Of a stretch of 64,000 nucleotides of DNA, positions 45,014 through 53,484 are shown one piece after another (position 1 is the first letter of the stretch; every line of letters starts with the position of its first letter). The stretch spans positions 1-64,000 of the forward strand of contig JBAZHT010000002.1 of NCBI GenBank assembly GCA_041652255.1, given 5' to 3'. A program made the position numbers and the translations under genes. Under the pieces are notes generated by a model that saw only the letters and a list, made by a program, of their open reading frames with translations, did no database searches and had not been told where the DNA came from. The DNA is from DMER64 sp041652255. GTDB taxonomy: Bacteria; Bacteroidota; Bacteroidia; Bacteroidales; UBA932.

Positions 45014-47331
45014 AATTCCAAAGTTACGGAAATTTGCGGATTATCTCCTTTCCAATCAGGTAAAATGCGCAATAAAACAAATGCTGTTCCGGCACGCAAC
45101 GGGGCACTTATACGATCCGATTCCATTGGAATCCCTTCGGGGCCTTCTCCTATGAATCGCATACTTTTTCCTTCCAGTGTAAATAAAACGTTACCTCTGG
45201 CCGAAGGAACGGGGTTCCCCATGTTGTCAACGGCCTGGGCATATACAAAAAGCAGGTCATTGGGTGCAGGAGCCACCGGACCTGTGTCCGTCCACCACTC
45301 GGCATTAACGGGTTTACCCGGGGTATGCACGCTGTCAGCTGAGCATACCCGGTCTCCGCGATACGCTAAGGCTTTAAGCCACCCTGCGTGGTATCGGGGA
45401 ATTTTAAAAGTAAATGGTGGGTAGGGCAGGTTATCGGACAATGCGTCGTCATCGGGGCTTCTTCCTTCCAGCAACTCTCCATTGAGCCACAATTCCACAT
45501 AATCGGCATTGCTGAAGACCCGAACTTCCGGGTTTAGCGTATCTTTTCCTTCCCAATGATCGGCAATACGGACCATGGGATGTTTATCCGGAGATCGTTG
45601 GGAACGGAAAAAATGGTATGAAAATTTTGGCAGCCTTTCTGCGGACATGATACCGGATGCTTCCAGATCGTCTGCATAGCCCCTGTTGTAATCAAACATC
45701 ACCCAGTAATTATCCCCGCAGGCATTGACCGCATAATTGCTGTTGTGTGCTTCCTGGATATTGGTGGCCTGCTGAAGCAAACGTTTTTGGCCGTATTCCC
45801 TAAGTTGGCGGCTGGACCGTTCCTGAGGCATCAGGTTTTCCCAGTTTTCCTGTGAAAGACCGGCGTTCATGGCGTAATATTCCCAATCTCCGTATTCAGA
45901 AACTATATAAGGTTTGGGCGTAAAGGCAAGGGAATGACTTAAACGATGCTGCCTGGCCTGCAAGAGTATGTCGTAACCGTATTCCTGCCAGCCGGCGGTA
46001 TAGATGGGGACAGGCATTTCGTTGCGGGAAGCCAGAATGATCCTGTCAATAAAATCTTCACTCATCCACGACTCATTCAGGGATACCTCCCAGGCCAGCA
46101 CACAGGGATGGTTGCGATCCCGGCGTATCATATCCCGTGCTGTCTGTATCACCTGTTCCTGGAACAAAGAGTCTTCCGAAAAATACTGCCAGCCCGGTAT
46201 TGCATCCAACACAAATAAACCCAATCGGTTACAGGCTTCCATAAACTCCGGTGAGTGGGGATAGTGAGACAACCGAACCAGATCAAAACCGGCTTCTTTG
46301 ATCTTAACGGCATCCCGCCATTGTGCGTTTCCCGGAACCGCATACCCTACATAAGGATATTCCTGGTGGCGGTTAACACCCCTTAAAAATATTTTTTCGC
46401 CGTTCAGATACAGATCTTTCCCTTCAAATACAACCTGCCGTAAACCCACAGTGGTCTTACGGCTGTCCAGTACCACCTGTTTTCCTTTTTTATCTGTTGT
46501 CAGTACCTCGGTCAGCAGGTCATAACAGAAAGGATTGTCCGGGCTCCAGAGTGAAGGGCTCTTTACAGTCAGGGAGTCTTCAGCCGTAATGAAACTGTTT
46601 TTATTCAATGTATAATCCTTCCGGGACATCACACAAACACGGCCGCCGGACATCAGGGTCTGTTGCACGGTAAAAACCAGCTGTTCCCGTTCTTTTTCAT
46701 TCAAAGGAGCATAACGGATGTGCGTTTTTACATTCATAACAACTGCTTCTTCAGAAAAGACGGGATACGTGACCAGGACACCCCCTCCGGCTGGCGCATT
46801 TTCCAGAATGGGATCAGTAATGTGTAAAGACGATCTGACCATCATTCCGGCCTCCCTGTATAGTCCTCCGAACATATTGAAATCCAGTAGCTCCAGCGGT
46901 TTGGGCCCGGTCACCGGATTGTCGTGGTTATCCAGTCGGATTTTCAGTTCAGCAAAAGAAGAACGGTCTCCGTTTTCTTTAAGCACAGCTGTCACATCAA
47001 TGACAAAAGGAAGAAAGCCTCCCATATGTTTACCCGCATAATGTTCGTTGACCCACGCCTCGGCAACATTCATGGCTCCCTCAAAACGAATCAGGACGTG
47101 TCTTCCTTTAGGGATCCTGATGTTTTTCCTGTACCAGCATATTCCCTGCCACTGGTCATTGACAATGTAAGGTTCAAGCCGCGGCGTATGCGGTAAAAAA
47201 ACTTCCTGTATATCCCCTGGAGTCTGTTCGGTCCGGAATTCCCATCCGGTGTTAATATCCTCTATGGCGTAATACTCAGGATCACTGCATGAAATAATCC
47301 CTAAAAAAAGCATCCAGGCAATTTTTTTCAT
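45010..47331 (-). CDS. GH2 family beta-glycosidase, lipoprotein
   Basis: 773 residues. The signal MKKIAWMLFLGIISC predicts a lipoprotein. The order is jelly-roll (~25-180), immunoglobulin-like domain (~185-295), TIM barrel (~300-590) and C-terminal beta domains. Acid/base Glu420 lies in EVSLNESW and nucleophile Glu479 in YIVSEYGDW. The class covers beta-galactosidases, glucuronidases and mannosidases; the substrate is not decided. It is not closely related in length or signatures to the GH2 half of the fusion at 6.3-10.1 kb. It is coupled to the small lipoprotein gene downstream. Confidence 0.9.
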   Translation of the reverse strand: MKKIAWMLFLGIISCSDPEYYAIEDINTGWEFRTEQTPGDIQEVFLPHTPRLEPYIVNDQWQGICWYRKNIRIPKGRHVLIRFEGAMNVAEAWVNEHYAGKHMGGFLPFVIDVTAVLKENGDRSSFAELKIRLDNHDNPVTGPKPLELLDFNMFGGLYREAGMMVRSSLHITDPILENAPAGGGVLVTYPVFSEEAVVMNVKTHIRYAPLNEKEREQLVFTVQQTLMSGGRVCVMSRKDYTLNKNSFITAEDSLTVKSPSLWSPDNPFCYDLLTEVLTTDKKGKQVVLDSRKTTVGLRQVVFEGKDLYLNGEKIFLRGVNRHQEYPYVGYAVPGNAQWRDAVKIKEAGFDLVRLSHYPHSPEFMEACNRLGLFVLDAIPGWQYFSEDSLFQEQVIQTARDMIRRDRNHPCVLAWEVSLNESWMSEDFIDRIILASRNEMPVPIYTAGWQEYGYDILLQARQHRLSHSLAFTPKPYIVSEYGDWEYYAMNAGLSQENWENLMPQERSSRQLREYGQKRLLQQATNIQEAHNSNYAVNACGDNYWVMFDYNRGYADDLEASGIMSAERLPKFSYHFFRSQRSPDKHPMVRIADHWEGKDTLNPEVRVFSNADYVELWLNGELLEGRSPDDDALSDNLPYPPFTFKIPRYHAGWLKALAYRGDRVCSADSVHTPGKPVNAEWWTDTGPVAPAPNDLLFVYAQAVDNMGNPVPSARGNVLFTLEGKSMRFIGEGPEGIPMESDRISAPLRAGTAFVLLRILPDWKGDNPQISVTLEL

Positions 47332-47335
47332 ACAA

Positions 47336-47343
47336 CAAAGATA
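47336..47343 (-). promoter_or_regulatory. -7 element of the GH2 gene, 4 nt from its ATG
   Basis: The minus strand reads TATCTTTG, then TTGT, then ATG 47331. No -33 TTTG. Back-to-back with the element of the carboxypeptidase gene. Confidence 0.55.
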
Positions 47344-47356
47344 ACGCTATATTTTA

Positions 47357-47364
47357 TATCTTTG
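47357..47364 (+). promoter_or_regulatory. -7 element of the D,D-carboxypeptidase gene, 5 nt from its ATG
   Basis: TATCTTTG, then GATCC, then ATG 47370. No -33 TTTG at 19 nt. The intergenic region between the divergent starts is only 38 nt. Confidence 0.55.
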
Positions 47365-47369
47365 GATCC

Positions 47370-48239
47370 ATGAAAACTTTACCTCTTAAGGGTTTGTGGA
47401 TACTTCTGCTGGTGCTTGCTTCCTGCGGAAAACAGATTATTCCCGAACCCGTTCCCGGGGGTGAACCGGGAGTTTCTTTAAACCTTAGTTGTCAGGGAGC
47501 CATAGTTATAGATGCTTCCACCGGGACAGAATTGTATTCGGAGAGTCCCGATTTCCTGCTGGTTCCGGCCAGTATGACAAAAGTCATGACCATGTACATA
47601 GTTTTTGATCATATTGAAAAAGGCTACCTTTCGCTGCAATCCCAAATTCCCGTGAGTACTTATGCCGCTTCCCGTTCGGTAAATCCGGGAGAATCCAATG
47701 TGCCTTTGAATGAAACCCTTACCTATTCGGTAGATGAAATGATAAAGGCCTTATGCGTGGTTTCTGCCAATGCATGTGCCGTTGCTTTGGGAGAATTCCT
47801 GTCCGGCGGATCGGAACAGGATTTTGCGGTCATCATGAACCGCTATGCAGATTCGCTGGGCCTGAACGCCCATTATACGGATGCTTCCGGACTGTCTTCG
47901 GGGAACGGAATATCTCCCCGGTCCATGGCCCTTCTCACACGTGAATTCATAATCAGATTTCCTGATATTTTAAATTTCACATCTTTGACCAGTACAAATT
48001 TCAGGGGTACGACCTATTGGGCGACAAACGGATTATTACCCGGGCGTTCTTATGCCTATAACGGATGTGACGGTTTTAAAACCGGCTATACTTCTGCTGC
48101 AGGTCTCTGTATAACAGCTACAGCAAAACTGGCAGATAAAAGAGTCATCGCAGTAGTTATGAAAGCACCTTCATCGCTGTTAAGGTACAACGATGCTGCC
48201 CGTTTGATGGATTACGGATTCACTGTTCTTATGAATTAG
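47370..48239 (+). CDS. D-alanyl-D-alanine carboxypeptidase, PBP5/6-like (S11), lipoprotein
   Basis: 289 residues. Signal ending LLLVLASC (lipoprotein). The penicillin-binding triad is complete: Ser68-x-x-Lys71 in PASMTKVM, SAN in VVSANACAVA and KTG in GFKTGYTSAAG. It trims terminal D-Ala from peptidoglycan stem peptides. It ends soon after the transpeptidase domain and lacks the C-terminal beta domain and membrane helix of PBP5; the lipid anchor may replace that helix. It converges on the TPR gene with 7 nt between. Confidence 0.92.
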   Translation: MKTLPLKGLWILLLVLASCGKQIIPEPVPGGEPGVSLNLSCQGAIVIDASTGTELYSESPDFLLVPASMTKVMTMYIVFDHIEKGYLSLQSQIPVSTYAASRSVNPGESNVPLNETLTYSVDEMIKALCVVSANACAVALGEFLSGGSEQDFAVIMNRYADSLGLNAHYTDASGLSSGNGISPRSMALLTREFIIRFPDILNFTSLTSTNFRGTTYWATNGLLPGRSYAYNGCDGFKTGYTSAAGLCITATAKLADKRVIAVVMKAPSSLLRYNDAARLMDYGFTVLMN

Positions 48240-48246
48240 CCACGGA

Positions 48247-48477
48247 TCAAGGATTCATACTATCCGTATTCCTGAAATTCAGGATACGGTGTATGGCATC
48301 CGAAGCCTCCCGGGCCGCATTACAGGCCCCCAGTTCCATACATTTGGCATAAGCATTCAGCGCATCTCCCCATCTTTCATTTTTACGGTAAAGATCGCCT
48401 AATTTATACCATGCTGTCTGGTCACGGGATCCTTCAGCAGTTTTTACAAATTTTTCAAGTTGTTCAATAGTCTCCAT
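48247..48477 (-). CDS. Small TPR-like protein
   Basis: 76 residues, soluble. A tetratricopeptide-like helix pair is recognisable (TAWYKLGDLYRKNERWGDALNAYAKCMELG). It probably binds another protein. It is the last gene of the long leftward cluster, 18 nt after rnfA. No role is known. Confidence 0.7.
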   Translation of the reverse strand: METIEQLEKFVKTAEGSRDQTAWYKLGDLYRKNERWGDALNAYAKCMELGACNAAREASDAIHRILNFRNTDSMNP

Positions 48478-48495
48478 AATACACGGTTTTTTGGA

Positions 48496-49095
48496 TCAGA
48501 CAATTCCGGAAAAACCCATGAAAGCCAATGCCAGTATCCCGGCTGTTATCAATGCTATGGGAACGCCCTTGAATGGTTTGGGGACACCTACCAGATCCAT
48601 ATGTTCACGCAGCCCGGCAAAAATGATCAGGGCCAGGCCGAATCCTAAAGCCATGGAAGCAGCATAAACAAGAGCCTGGGGCAAATTCAGCATGGCCGCC
48701 GTTCCGGAAAAAGTAAATTCCTTGGTAACCACAATAATGGCAACACCCAAGACGGCACAGTTGGTAGTGATCAAAGGAAGAAAAATTCCCAAAGCCTGGT
48801 ACAGGGCGGGAGATATTTTTTTCAGTACGATCTCCACCATCTGGACAAGCGAAGCGATCACCAAAATGAAAGTGACCGTTTGCATAAAGCCTATATTCAG
48901 TGGATCAAGAACATAATTTTGTATGAGATAAGTGATCAGAGTAGCCAGTGTCATTACAAAGACCACCGCTGCACTCATACCTGCGGCAGTAGATATTTTA
49001 TTGGATACACCCAGAAAAGGACATACGCCCAGAAACTGGTTCAGTACAATATTGTTGACAAATACTGCCGATATAATGATCAGAATGTATTCCAT
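48496..49095 (-). CDS. rnfA: Rnf complex subunit A
   Basis: 199 residues, six transmembrane helices. NNIVLNQFLGVCPFLGVSNK and ITTNCAVLG contain the conserved membrane cysteines (Cys25 and one near residue 110) that bind an iron centre with RnfE. Part of the ion-pumping ferredoxin:NAD+ oxidoreductase in the inner membrane. 4 nt after rnfE. Confidence 0.95.
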   Translation of the reverse strand: MEYILIIISAVFVNNIVLNQFLGVCPFLGVSNKISTAAGMSAAVVFVMTLATLITYLIQNYVLDPLNIGFMQTVTFILVIASLVQMVEIVLKKISPALYQALGIFLPLITTNCAVLGVAIIVVTKEFTFSGTAAMLNLPQALVYAASMALGFGLALIIFAGLREHMDLVGVPKPFKGVPIALITAGILALAFMGFSGIV

Positions 49096-49099
49096 AATA

Positions 49100-49681
49100 T
49101 TATGCCTTTTTTATCTTGTTGAACAGGACCATAAGATAACCCAACGCTATAAAGGCACCGGGTGCCAGAATAAAGACCAGCATGGCATCTCCGGGCAAGA
49201 TCTTCCAACCGAAGAAAGCGCCCGACCCCAGAAACTCACGTACGGCTCCCAGGATGGTTAATCCCAGTGTAAAACCAATTCCGGCCCCCACTCCGTCCAG
49301 GAAAGAATCCAACGGCTTGTTTTTGCTGGCAAAGGCCTCGGCTCGTCCCAATACAATACAGTTGACTACTATGAGCGGAATAAACAACCCAAGCGTTTCG
49401 TACAGGGCAGGCACATAAGCCTGCATGATCAATTGCACCACTGTTACAAAGACAGCTATCACAACTATAAAAGAAGGGATCCTGACCTTTGCCGGTATCA
49501 ATCCGGCGATCAATGATATAACCAGGTTTGACAACATGAGCACAAAAGTAGTTGCCAGTCCCATTCCCAACCCGTTAAAAGCAGATGTCGTGGTTCCAAG
49601 GGTTGGACACATACCCAACACCAACACAAAAATGGGGTTCTCCTTTATGATGCCTTTGGTTATAATACTTAATTTATTCAT
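49100..49681 (-). CDS. rnfE: Rnf complex subunit E
   Basis: 193 residues with six transmembrane helices, homologous to RnfA with inverted topology (ENPIFVLVLGMCPTLGTTTSA; IVVNCIVLGRAEAFASKN). The start overlaps the rnfG stop by 4 nt. The end of rnfG encodes AAAGGAGGTGATC immediately upstream of the ATG, a near-complete complement of the 16S 3' end, which is exceptional for this phylum. Confidence 0.95.
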   Translation of the reverse strand: MNKLSIITKGIIKENPIFVLVLGMCPTLGTTTSAFNGLGMGLATTFVLMLSNLVISLIAGLIPAKVRIPSFIVVIAVFVTVVQLIMQAYVPALYETLGLFIPLIVVNCIVLGRAEAFASKNKPLDSFLDGVGAGIGFTLGLTILGAVREFLGSGAFFGWKILPGDAMLVFILAPGAFIALGYLMVLFNKIKKA

Positions 49682-50265
49682 TGATCACCTCCTTTTTGGG
49701 CAGCCTGACTGAATGCCCTGTATGCCAGATCCACGGCATCACAAAAAGCCCGGGAACTGATAGTAGCTGCCGTAATGGCGTCCACCTGTCCTCCGTCTTT
49801 TGTAACGGCCAGTTTAAAGGAATCGGGGTTCTTACCCTTGAATTGCAGACTGAAATCGCTTTTTTTCGGGTCCATCTTATCTCCCAGTCCCGGTGTTTCC
49901 GAATGTGAAATTACGGCTGTGTTGTAAATAGTGCCATCGGCCTTAAAGCCTACCATTAAAGTTATGGGACCTCCAAAACCTTTTGTGGTAACGGCTTCTA
50001 TGGCTGCTCCGGCAAAAACGCCGGCTTTTGTGGCAGGGTATACAGTCACTGCCCTTCCATCTACAGTTATTTGATAAGCTTCTTCAGCGGGGACATTGTC
50101 AAAATCCGGCAAAACCCCTGCCAGTGCCTGGTTCACTTTTGCGGCCTGTGCATCCGCTATGGGTTGGTATGTCATAAGGTAAACGCCTCCCAGTAAAGCC
50201 GATCCTCCAATACAAATGATCAGCAGGCACAGGAACATGTTTCTAAAATTGGATTCTCTAGCCAC
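49678..50265 (-). CDS. rnfG: Rnf complex subunit G (covalent FMN)
   Basis: 195 residues with one N-terminal transmembrane helix and a periplasmic FMN-binding domain. The flavinylation motif, usually S/T-G-A-T, reads TAAT in DAITAATISSRAF; the final Thr still offers the phosphoester site. It starts with GTG at 50265, preceded at ideal distance by AAAGGAGGTGA inside the end of rnfD (8-nt overlap). It passes electrons between RnfD and other subunits. Confidence 0.94.
   Translation of the reverse strand: MARESNFRNMFLCLLIICIGGSALLGGVYLMTYQPIADAQAAKVNQALAGVLPDFDNVPAEEAYQITVDGRAVTVYPATKAGVFAGAAIEAVTTKGFGGPITLMVGFKADGTIYNTAVISHSETPGLGDKMDPKKSDFSLQFKGKNPDSFKLAVTKDGGQVDAITAATISSRAFCDAVDLAYRAFSQAAQKGGDQ
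49682..49697 (-). promoter_or_regulatory. Extended Shine-Dalgarno of rnfE
   Basis: The minus strand reads AAAAAGGAGGTGATCA directly before the ATG; 13 bases (AAAGGAGGTGATC) complement the conserved 16S rRNA 3' tail, with GGAGG 6 nt from the start. It is also coding sequence for the end of RnfG (KGGDQ). Confidence 0.7.
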
Positions 50266-51301
50266 GACTCACCTCCTTTTGATAAGGTAACGGCTTTATC
50301 TTATTAAGCAAGGGGACCAAAGCGTTCATAAACAAAATGGCAAATGAAACCCCTTCCGGGTAGGCGCCCCAGACACGGATCACCATGGTAACAATCCCAA
50401 TACCCACACCAAAAATGATCATCCCCAGCGGAGACATTGGGGAAGTGGTATAATCGGTAGCCATAAAAACAGCTCCCAGCAACAACCCCCCGGTAAGCAA
50501 ATGGAAGAGGGGATCCGCAAATTGGGAAGGATCCGTCAGCCATAGAATGCCCGAGAACAAGGCAACGGTGATCACTATTGATAAAGGAATAACCGGACGT
50601 ATGACTTTTCTTATCAGAAGGTAACACAATCCGGCCAGGATGGCAAGAACAGAGGCTTCTCCCATGGACCCGTCAATACGACCGAACAACATGTGCCAAT
50701 AAGAAAAATCATATTGCTGACTCAGTGTTTCCATGCTCATTCCGTTGGCTAGCCCTTCCTTGATAATACCCAGCGGAGTAGCACCCGAAGAGGCGTCCGG
50801 CAATTGACCCTGAACACCTAACAGGGCTTTGGGAAACTCCCATGTATCAGGTCTGAAAATGCTGTTTGAAACCGTCCAGTTGGTCATCTGGACAGGGAAA
50901 GAGATCAAAAGGAAAACACGGGCTACCAGGGCCGGGTTGAATAAATTGTGACCCAGTCCGCCAAAAGTCATTTTGGCGATACCAATAGCCACTATACATC
51001 CTATCAGCACCATCCACCAGGGAGACGAGACGGGCAAATTCAGGGCCAGCAATATCCCGGTTACAACGGCAGATAAATCGGTTACCGTTGTTTTCTTTTT
51101 CATAAGGTACCGGGCAATGAGATGTTCAAGCAGAACACAACCCGCAACCGACACAACCAGAACCAGCAATGCACTAAGCCCTGCAAAATAAACGCTCACC
51201 AGAACAGAAGGCATAAGCGCAATGATCACATCACGCATTATCCTTCGGGTACTGTCTTTACTGTGCAGGTGTGGAGCCGGTGAAATAAGTAGTTTGTCCA
51301 T
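50258..51301 (-). CDS. rnfD: Rnf complex subunit D (covalent FMN)
   Basis: 347 residues, about ten membrane segments. The flavinylation site DASSGATPLG (SGAT) lies in the middle. Typical length. It follows rnfC by 1 nt and overlaps rnfG by 8 nt. It forms the membrane electron-transfer and ion-pumping part with A, E and G. Confidence 0.95.
   Translation of the reverse strand: MDKLLISPAPHLHSKDSTRRIMRDVIIALMPSVLVSVYFAGLSALLVLVVSVAGCVLLEHLIARYLMKKKTTVTDLSAVVTGILLALNLPVSSPWWMVLIGCIVAIGIAKMTFGGLGHNLFNPALVARVFLLISFPVQMTNWTVSNSIFRPDTWEFPKALLGVQGQLPDASSGATPLGIIKEGLANGMSMETLSQQYDFSYWHMLFGRIDGSMGEASVLAILAGLCYLLIRKVIRPVIPLSIVITVALFSGILWLTDPSQFADPLFHLLTGGLLLGAVFMATDYTTSPMSPLGMIIFGVGIGIVTMVIRVWGAYPEGVSFAILFMNALVPLLNKIKPLPYQKEVSRG
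50266..50281 (-). promoter_or_regulatory. Extended Shine-Dalgarno of rnfG
   Basis: AAAAGGAGGTGAGTC precedes the GTG start; 11 bases (AAAGGAGGTGA) complement the 16S tail, and GGAGG is 6 nt from the GTG. The sequence also encodes the last residues of RnfD (KEVSRG). Confidence 0.68.
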
Positions 51302-51302
51302 A

Positions 51303-52646
51303 TTATTTCTTGCGTTTATTTTTCAATGATATGTTTTTGGCCAAACGGATCTGATCCAGCAAAGGAATATGTGCCGGACAGGAATAGAGGCAACACCCGC
51401 ATTCAATACAGTCAAAGACCCTGTTTTCATCCAGTTCTTCGGTTCTCCCGGCGATTGCCAGCTGGTAGAGTAAGTACGGCTGCAATCTCATGGGACAGGC
51501 CTGGAAACATTTGGAACACCGGATGCATTCCCCGAGCTCCTGTCTTTTTGTTTCTTTTTCCGTAAAAAGGACAAAGCCGGAGGTGCTTTTCATAACGGGT
51601 CCTTCCAGATTGGAAACGGATTTTCCCATCATCGGCCCGCCGTTAACTACTTTCGCAAAAGAACGAGACAAATTTCCCTCTTTATCCATGGCCCCTGCTG
51701 CAGATAAAAATTCACGGATAGGCGTTCCAATACGAAACCGGAAATTCCTTTGAATGGAGGGATCAGAAGAACTTACCGTTAAAACATTTGTGATAAGGGG
51801 TTTGTGTTTCTGTACCGCCTCGTAGACAGCATAAGCCGTTCCTACATTCTGTACCACGGCTCCCGTTGATATGGGAAGTGAGAAGGAAGGCACTTTACGC
51901 CCCAGGACTGCATCTATCAATTGTTTTTCACCACCCTGCGGGTAACGCTTTTTCAAAGGCACGACCTCCCATTGTAAATAATTGGCTGTCAACCTTTTCA
52001 TCAATTCTATGGCCTTGGGCTTGTTTTCTTCTATGCCAATAATCCCGGTCACATCCCCCAAAACACGACGCATCATTTCTCCTCCTATAAGTATTTCCTG
52101 GGCATGCTCTGTCATAAGACGGTAATCCGATGTCAGGTAAGGTTCGCATTCGGCCCCGTTCAGGATCAGGTACTCGGGTTTCATTCCCTCCAGGGGCGTA
52201 AGTTTGACATGAGTGGGAAACGCGGCCCCCCCCAGTCCTACAATTCCCGAGTCAGAAATAATTTTAAATATCTCCCGGGGAGTAGCTGTGATCTCGTGCT
52301 TGATCTCCGGAGAACGGTCAATGGCTTCAAGCCATTCATCTCCGTCTGTGTCAATTACAACAGACAACACCTTTTTTCCCAAAAAATCGGGATACGGTGC
52401 GACATCGGCAACTGTACCGCTGACGGAAGCATGAACAGGGGCCGACACGAATCCTGCAGGTTCGGCTATCAATTGACCTGTTTTTACAACATCGCCCTTT
52501 TTCACTATTGGAACGGCAGGCATTCCCAAATGCTGATTCATTGAAATGACAACCCTTTTTGGGATGTGAAATTCTTCAATGGATTTATCCCTGGAGAATT
52601 TACTGTCCTTAGGATGAATTCCTCCAATTGAAAACGTTTTACTCAT
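51303..52646 (-). CDS. rnfC: Rnf complex subunit C (NADH-binding)
   Basis: 447 residues, cytoplasmic. The N-terminal part carries the barrel-sandwich domain; the FMN/NADH domain includes GIVGLGGAAFPTHVK and LNGAECEPYLTSD. Two 4Fe-4S motifs end the protein (CIRCSKCFQACPMRL and CIECGCCLYSCPAHIP). It exchanges electrons with NAD(H). Its start overlaps rnfB by 8 nt. Confidence 0.96.
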   Translation of the reverse strand: MSKTFSIGGIHPKDSKFSRDKSIEEFHIPKRVVISMNQHLGMPAVPIVKKGDVVKTGQLIAEPAGFVSAPVHASVSGTVADVAPYPDFLGKKVLSVVIDTDGDEWLEAIDRSPEIKHEITATPREIFKIISDSGIVGLGGAAFPTHVKLTPLEGMKPEYLILNGAECEPYLTSDYRLMTEHAQEILIGGEMMRRVLGDVTGIIGIEENKPKAIELMKRLTANYLQWEVVPLKKRYPQGGEKQLIDAVLGRKVPSFSLPISTGAVVQNVGTAYAVYEAVQKHKPLITNVLTVSSSDPSIQRNFRFRIGTPIREFLSAAGAMDKEGNLSRSFAKVVNGGPMMGKSVSNLEGPVMKSTSGFVLFTEKETKRQELGECIRCSKCFQACPMRLQPYLLYQLAIAGRTEELDENRVFDCIECGCCLYSCPAHIPLLDQIRLAKNISLKNKRKK

Positions 52647-53484
52647 TATTGGTCACTTGTTTTTTTGGTGGAAAATTGATCTCCAGAATGCAACCTGTGG
52701 GACAAACGGCAACGCATTTGCGACACAAACGGCATTTTGCGGGATCTATATACGCCAGATTATCGGCAAAAGTGATGGCTTCAAAGGGACAAGCCTTCAC
52801 GCACAATTGGCATCCTATACAACCGACTGAACAGACTTTCCGGGTCACGGCCCCTTTGTCTTTGTTGGCACAGGCCACATAGATCCTGCGACTTTTCGGC
52901 CCTTTGGGTCTTAATTCCAGAATGTTCCTGGGACACGCCTTTACACAGGCCCCGCATGAGGTACATTTATCTTCCACCACTTCCGGAAGGCATGTCTGCG
53001 GGTTAATATGTATGGCATCAAAGGTACAGGCATCCACGCAGTCACCCAATCCAAGGCATCCGTAAGAACAACCTGTCTCTCCCCCATAAAGATCCGCGGC
53101 TACGGCACAACGGGGACTGCCGTCATAAGTATTCAAAACAGGCCTTACATCACATGATCCGTTACAACGCAACACCGCCAGTTTTGGGATCTGTTCCTGT
53201 ACATCCCGTCCCAGCACGGCAGCCGCTTTTTTCATGGCATCGTTTCCCCCTACAGGGCAAAAAAAGTCGGGATTGTCGGGGTTTTTAACGAAACTTTCGG
53301 CAAAAGCCCGGCAACCGGCATAGCCGCATCCTCCGCAATTTGCTCCCGGTAATACTTCCAGAACCTGTTCTATACGCGGGTCTTCCTGAACTTTGAATTT
53401 TTGGGCGATCAGATACAACACAACAGCCAACAGCCCGCCCAATAAGCTAAGGCTTAATATCGTGTACAGTAAAGTAGAAGTCAT
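52639..53484 (-). CDS. rnfB: Rnf complex subunit B (ferredoxin-type)
   Basis: 281 residues. An N-terminal membrane helix (~5-27) precedes the FeS domain GANCGGCGYAGC, then several ferredoxin-like cluster motifs in the C-terminal half (CLGLGDCVDAC, CTSCGACVKACP, CIGCQLCVKACP, CRLCRKCVAVCPTG), more than in the E. coli RsxB and typical of anaerobes. It accepts electrons from reduced ferredoxin. The start overlaps the RseC-like gene by 38 nt. Confidence 0.95.
   Translation of the reverse strand: MTSTLLYTILSLSLLGGLLAVVLYLIAQKFKVQEDPRIEQVLEVLPGANCGGCGYAGCRAFAESFVKNPDNPDFFCPVGGNDAMKKAAAVLGRDVQEQIPKLAVLRCNGSCDVRPVLNTYDGSPRCAVAADLYGGETGCSYGCLGLGDCVDACTFDAIHINPQTCLPEVVEDKCTSCGACVKACPRNILELRPKGPKSRRIYVACANKDKGAVTRKVCSVGCIGCQLCVKACPFEAITFADNLAYIDPAKCRLCRKCVAVCPTGCILEINFPPKKQVTNNE

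Noticed and set aside
45019..45026. TAACTTTG 5 nt before the small lipoprotein start at 45013, as another leaderless promoter
   Set aside because: These bases encode the final residues of the GH2 protein (V-T-L-E-L), and the two genes overlap by 4 nt, so the match is most likely accidental.
48496..53484. NQR rather than Rnf identity for the redox complex
   Set aside because: RnfB with its ferredoxin motifs and RnfC with two 4Fe-4S motifs are present; NqrF-type and NqrA-type proteins are not, and gene order is B-C-D-G-E-A.
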